From NCBI GenBank assembly GCA_002403175.1, contig DHHG01000076.1:1-9627 (forward strand): DNA of 9,627 nucleotides, written 5' to 3'. A program made the position numbers and the translations under genes. Each line of letters starts with the position of its first letter. Within the stretch, counting starts at the first letter, position 1. Shown here piece by piece: positions 6,305-9,627 of the stretch. The notes under the pieces are model-generated. The model was given only the letters and a program-made list of their open reading frames with translations, made no database searches and was not told where the DNA came from. Source of the stretch: Syntrophaceae bacterium UBA4778. Lineage in GTDB: Bacteria; Desulfobacterota; Syntrophia; Syntrophales; UBA4778.

Positions 6305-7651
6305 ATGGGTATTCATGATGCGAATTATCCGATGGTTAACAATGGTGTGACGGGGGGCAATTATGATTACATCGTAGTCGGGACCGGTCCCGGTGGTGCC
6401 ACGGTAGGAAGGGATTTGGCCAAGGCCAAGAAGAAGGTCCTCTTCATTGAATGGGGCGGTTTTACGGGACCTGGAGGCGGTCAGATTCAGGCCTTCAAAG
6501 AGATGCTCATGCCTTTTAAGGCCATGTACGTTATGCCCCGGCAGATCCTCGGTTGTGTCCGGGCTGTCACGGTGGGAGGAGCTTCGCTCTTCTTCTACGG
6601 GTCATCCGTTCCGCTGCCCCTGGAGATGTTCAAGAAGCGCGGCGTCGATCTGAAGGATTCTCTGGCCGAAGTCTATCAGGATATTCCGTTTCTCAAACCT
6701 CTTCCGGAGGAAGTGCTTACTCCCATCGCAAAAGCGACCATGGAAGCCGCCAACAGCCTGGGAGGCGTTTTCAACTGGAATCCCATTGATAAATTCATCG
6801 ATGCCAAAAGAATAACGCCTGATTGGAAGTTCGGGGTAACCGATCCGAAGGAGATCAAATGGACCTCCCATATCTGGATCAGAGAGGCCATGCAGGCAGG
6901 CGCCGGACTGCTGACGCGCTCGAAGGTTACCAGAGTTCTCTTTGAAGGCAAGAGGGCCGTGGGAGTCGAATATAAAAACAAGGGAAAGCTGTACAAGGCC
7001 TATGCCAATACCATCGTCCTAGCCGCCAGCGGAATCGGTACGCCCGTTATTTTGATGAAGGCAGGGATGAAGAACATCGCAACCGATTTCTTCTTCGATC
7101 CGTTTGCGACCATTACCGGTCAGCATCCGCACCTCACGAGAGTTCAGAGCGAGATACCGATGCAGTGCGGTCAGTATTTCCCGGACGACCACATCGTCAT
7201 GACGGATCTGTACATCCCCGGATATTTGATCGAGAACATGGTTCACCTCGAAGCATTCAGAGTCGATCATCTCTTCAAGATGAAGCACACCATGAATATT
7301 ATGATCAAGCTGGCAGATGAGATGAAGGGTGGAAAGCTTTGTTCCAACGGTTATCCTCTTAAGCATATGACCAGTATCGACTGGAAGAGGATGAAGGTCG
7401 GCGTTGATCGTGGCAAGGCTATTCTGAAAAAAGCTGGCTGCAAAGGCGTCCACGGTCTGTGGTATCTGGGTGCCCATCCGGGCGGAACAGTCAAAATAGG
7501 GACCGGCGTTGATCACAACCTCCAGACGCCTTTTGATAATCTGTATGTTTGCGACTGCTCAGTTATTCCCGAGCCGTGCGGATTGCCCCCTGTGACGACG
7601 ATCATCGCGCTGGGTAAATACCTGAGCAAGCACCTGCTGAGCAAGAAATAG
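6305..7651 (+). CDS. GMC-type FAD-dependent oxidoreductase, short form
   Basis: The product is 448 residues; AGGGAGG (6291-6297) sits 7 nt before the ATG. An N-terminal Rossmann motif binds FAD: YDYIVVGTGPGGATVGRDLAK, with GxGxxG at 26-31 and the acidic Glu49 ending the second strand (VLFIEWG). The GMC signature region appears as VTVGGASLFFYGSS (88-101), and NTIVLAASGIGTPVILMKAG (235-254) matches the second GMC signature. The C-terminal domain carries WYLGAHPGGTVKIG (387-399), with His391 at the place of the catalytic histidine, and NLYVCDCSVIPEPCGLPPVTT (412-432). Where classical enzymes have Asn or His (NPTLT), this protein has Leu-Pro-Pro. It is also shorter than the usual 500-600 residues. 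It presumably oxidises or reduces an alcohol/carbonyl or C-C bond; the substrate is unknown. It heads the operon with the helical protein and the dehydratase-family gene. Confidence 0.85.
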   Translation: MGIHDANYPMVNNGVTGGNYDYIVVGTGPGGATVGRDLAKAKKKVLFIEWGGFTGPGGGQIQAFKEMLMPFKAMYVMPRQILGCVRAVTVGGASLFFYGSSVPLPLEMFKKRGVDLKDSLAEVYQDIPFLKPLPEEVLTPIAKATMEAANSLGGVFNWNPIDKFIDAKRITPDWKFGVTDPKEIKWTSHIWIREAMQAGAGLLTRSKVTRVLFEGKRAVGVEYKNKGKLYKAYANTIVLAASGIGTPVILMKAGMKNIATDFFFDPFATITGQHPHLTRVQSEIPMQCGQYFPDDHIVMTDLYIPGYLIENMVHLEAFRVDHLFKMKHTMNIMIKLADEMKGGKLCSNGYPLKHMTSIDWKRMKVGVDRGKAILKKAGCKGVHGLWYLGAHPGGTVKIGTGVDHNLQTPFDNLYVCDCSVIPEPCGLPPVTTIIALGKYLSKHLLSKK

Positions 7652-7659
7652 CAGTGCCG

Positions 7660-7679
7660 GGGGGCAAGAGATTGCCCCC
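7660..7679. other. intercistronic hairpin after the GMC gene
   Basis: GGGGGCAA (7660-7667) pairs perfectly with TTGCCCCC (7672-7679) around a GAGA tetraloop, which fits the very stable GNRA class. It begins 8 nt after the GMC stop codon and is followed by six A residues, not T, so it is unlikely to terminate transcription on the + strand. It could stabilise the upstream mRNA or set different levels of the GMC protein and the downstream genes. Confidence 0.6.
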
Positions 7680-7773
7680 AAAAAAGCAAATTGGTCCGGC
7701 ATCATGGAATTTATGAGTACCAGATGCTGTAGTGGATTATCTGCAAAAGAAACCCTCAAGGAGGATAGCGAAT

Positions 7774-9075
7774 ATGTTGCCTAGTCCAAAACAGGAACAG
7801 ATGGCGGCAGCAATAGGGAATGTTGTTACCGATATATTATACCATCCGAAGACCATTCCCATGATCTCGCTGGTTGCCGTAAACGTAATCAATAATTGGG
7901 CGGAAGGTGGCAGGCTCAGAAGGATTTTGGCCGCACCCGTCAAATTTATTCTAAGCAAACAGATCAGCAAACAGAGGAGCGGCCATAGTTTCCGGCCGGA
8001 GACAAGCATATCAGGCAGCGTGGGAAAGCTTATCACGCTTTTTGCCGCCAGTGTCAACGAAAACCGCCGGGTCCAGAACCCGGATGTTCGGGATCTCAAA
8101 CGAGGAGACGCAACCAAGAATTTCCTGGCCAGTACAGATTTTGGCGAGATCCTGGAAATGGTCGAGGGGTGCGAGGAAGGCGCTTTGAAAACCATGCAGG
8201 CCTTCAACGAGGAACTCTGGAAGTACCCCAGCAAGTTCGCAACCCTTGCGGCCATGGTGGTTCCTCTTTCCAGGATCGTGACGCGATGCTCGCGCGAGTT
8301 CCTGACCCCCATCGATAAATTGATCGGACCGGATCTGCTTGCCGATATCCTTCTGGCACTAGTGAAGGGAGTGGATGGAGCCGAAGTCGGTCACCTTGTC
8401 AATACCATCAAAGAGCTCATCCGCAGAGCACACACCGGAAGCTTACTGCTGGGCAAGGGAGACAAATCCCTGCTGGAGATTTATCTCCAGGACATCATGA
8501 AGGAGTACTACTCTGTAGCCGATCCTGAGCTTGCCAGAAAGCTGCCCATCTATTTCGGCGAGATGAAAGAAGCCATTGCCAATGCCAATGCCAAGGCGCT
8601 CGAAGAAAATCCCAAGGCCCTGTTGGCGAAGGTATCTTCCGCCGGAGCCGTCAAGACCTCCGCGATCAAAGCCAAATCGTGCAAATTGAAGGTTCTCGAG
8701 GGCATTGAGGAAGCCGACCTGAAGGCATCGGTATCTGTCAGCATGACAGAGCTGGATACGTACGAGATAGCCGATTACATCAATACCGGCTTGAAATTTC
8801 TCAATAAGATATATGAAGCCGATCCGAATTTGATCTCCAGCACGTTCCGCGGGATTGCGGATTCGATCAATTCCGAGGAGGTTGCCAAAACAGTTCAGTG
8901 GCTTATCCCAGATCTGATTGATGCGATTCGTCCATTGTCTCCGGCCTTCGTTCCGGCTCTTGCGCAGGGGCTCAATGAGCTTGCTGCAAGTGCGGATATC
9001 GGTTCGGGTAACGGTTATGCAAAAGGCTCGGCCCTACTTGGTCAGACCGTAGGCGAAGCGGGGGGTGTGCAATGA
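7774..9075 (+). CDS. uncharacterised all-helical protein of a redox operon
   Basis: ATG 7774 is chosen because AAGGAGG (7758-7764) precedes it by 9 nt; an in-frame GTG at 7732 adds 14 residues but lacks such a site. The product is 433 residues and I do not recognise a family. It appears almost wholly alpha-helical, without a signal peptide or clear membrane segment, and is rich in Leu, Ala, Ile and Lys. Two helical blocks stand out: about 112-225 (from TKNFLASTDFGEILEMV to VNTIKELIRRAHTGSLLLG) and about 325-405 (DTYEIADYINTGL to LAQGLNELAAS). They are joined by an Ala/Lys-rich stretch (265-305) that may be flexible. The only cysteines are Cys133, Cys172 and Cys303, so a buried metal cluster is unlikely. 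Its position between a flavoprotein and a dehydratase-family subunit, with an ATGA overlap to the latter, suggests a scaffold, assembly or subunit role. That is inference. Confidence 0.85.
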   Translation: MLPSPKQEQMAAAIGNVVTDILYHPKTIPMISLVAVNVINNWAEGGRLRRILAAPVKFILSKQISKQRSGHSFRPETSISGSVGKLITLFAASVNENRRVQNPDVRDLKRGDATKNFLASTDFGEILEMVEGCEEGALKTMQAFNEELWKYPSKFATLAAMVVPLSRIVTRCSREFLTPIDKLIGPDLLADILLALVKGVDGAEVGHLVNTIKELIRRAHTGSLLLGKGDKSLLEIYLQDIMKEYYSVADPELARKLPIYFGEMKEAIANANAKALEENPKALLAKVSSAGAVKTSAIKAKSCKLKVLEGIEEADLKASVSVSMTELDTYEIADYINTGLKFLNKIYEADPNLISSTFRGIADSINSEEVAKTVQWLIPDLIDAIRPLSPAFVPALAQGLNELAASADIGSGNGYAKGSALLGQTVGEAGGVQ

Positions 9076-9627
9076 AAAATAAACATCTGGAAAAATTCAA
9101 TGAAGTAGCGAAATCACTGAACAACTCATTTATTGAAGAATGGAAGAAAAAAGGAGGCAAAGTTGTCGGTTACTCCTGCACCTTTTTGCCCCACGAGGTC
9201 CTTTATGCGGCGGGAATCCTGCCCGTCCGGTTACGCGGGATCGGCACCACCTCCCTGTCCATCGGGGACTCGTATTTCGGCCCGGTAAACTGCAGTGTTC
9301 CCAAGTGCTTTGTTCAAGTGGCGGGACAGGGCGATTATAAATTCCTCGACGGAGCTGCCGTCGGCAATGGCTGCGATTCCATGCGGCGTCTTTTCGATAC
9401 CTGGCGAAAGGCGAACGAGGATTTCCCTGGGGTCCTGCCTCGATTTTTCGAGTACGTTCCCGTGCCGCACAGAGCGAACGATTACAGCATCGATTTTTAT
9501 GCTGAAGAGATAAAGGACTTCATCAAGAAGCTGGAAGCACATTTCGGAGTTAAAGTTACGGAGCAGAAACTGCGGGATTCGATCAAAGTTTACAATGAAA
9601 GTAGGTCGCTTCTGCAGAAATTGGAAG
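9072..9627 (+). CDS. 2-hydroxyacyl-CoA dehydratase / benzoyl-CoA reductase family subunit (3' end outside window)
   Basis: The ATG at 9072 overlaps the preceding stop as ATGA, so the two genes are probably translationally coupled. 185 codons are visible before the window ends. The N-terminal half of an HgdB/BcrC-type subunit (COG1775) is plain: EEWKKKGGKVVGYSCTFLP (Cys36), AAGILPVRLRG, DSYFGPVNCSVPKC (Cys74, Cys79), YKFLDGAAVGNGCDSMRR (Cys101), FDTWRK, and helix KLEAHFGVKVTEQKLRDSIK before the domain joint. Cys36 and Cys101 are at the family's conserved [4Fe-4S] positions. It is a paralogue of the frameshifted gene at 1934, with the same motif order but clearly diverged. Members of this family work as heterodimers with a second, related subunit and an ATP-hydrolysing electron donor, and these would be expected just downstream. 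The reaction could be 2-hydroxyacyl-CoA dehydration, aryl-CoA reduction or another low-potential reduction. Confidence 0.9.
   Translation, partial: MKNKHLEKFNEVAKSLNNSFIEEWKKKGGKVVGYSCTFLPHEVLYAAGILPVRLRGIGTTSLSIGDSYFGPVNCSVPKCFVQVAGQGDYKFLDGAAVGNGCDSMRRLFDTWRKANEDFPGVLPRFFEYVPVPHRANDYSIDFYAEEIKDFIKKLEAHFGVKVTEQKLRDSIKVYNESRSLLQKLE

Noticed and set aside
7737..8312. 191-codon minus-strand ORF opposite the helical protein gene
   Set aside because: The + strand gene has a strong ribosome-binding site and operon context; the minus frame has none.
1..9627. tRNA, rRNA, CRISPR array, insertion sequence or transposase
   Set aside because: No clover-leaf-like segment, regularly spaced repeats, terminal inverted repeats or transposase motifs were seen on either strand.

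Overview
The window looks like a chromosomal segment of an anaerobic bacterium, most likely a deltaproteobacterium (Desulfobacterota; the Syntrophales/Syntrophobacterales are a reasonable guess). The basis is the combination of two proteins of the benzoyl-CoA reductase/2-hydroxyacyl-CoA dehydratase family, a PAS-containing sigma54-dependent activator, a short-form GMC-type flavoprotein, and a lysine-rich winged-helix protein. The taxonomic placement is inference from gene content; no rRNA or other marker gene is present. All supported genes lie on the + strand.

Left part (1-3100). The window opens inside a gene whose C-terminus is a winged-helix domain (to 257). A 43-residue ORF (520-651) follows. 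It duplicates the ribosome-binding region and N-terminal membrane helix of the next gene but ends in a CxxCH motif. The intact neighbour (717-1409) is a membrane-anchored SRPBCC-fold protein. After a 524-bp gap with one strong hairpin comes a dehydratase/reductase-family gene (1934-3096). It is split into two frames by a single-base frameshift near 2492-2505.

Middle (3100-6300). A long AT-rich gap precedes a 687-residue regulator (3724-5787) with two PAS domains, a sigma54-interacting AAA+ domain and a Fis-type HTH. The 517 bp after it hold a perfect 9-bp inverted repeat over the regulator's stop codon, a candidate -24/-12 promoter about 115-135 bp further on, and what looks like a decayed small coding sequence.

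Right part (6305-9627). Three genes form an apparent operon of visibly higher GC content: a GMC-like FAD oxidoreductase, an uncharacterised all-helical protein of 433 residues, and a second dehydratase/reductase-family subunit. The last gene overlaps its predecessor by ATGA and runs off the window. The working model is that the regulator senses a metabolite or redox state through its PAS domains and switches on this operon, whose products carry out redox chemistry on a CoA-thioester or related substrate. The substrate cannot be read from the sequence. The ATP-dependent activator (BcrA/BcrD/HgdC type) and the partner subunit that such dehydratases normally need are not in this window.
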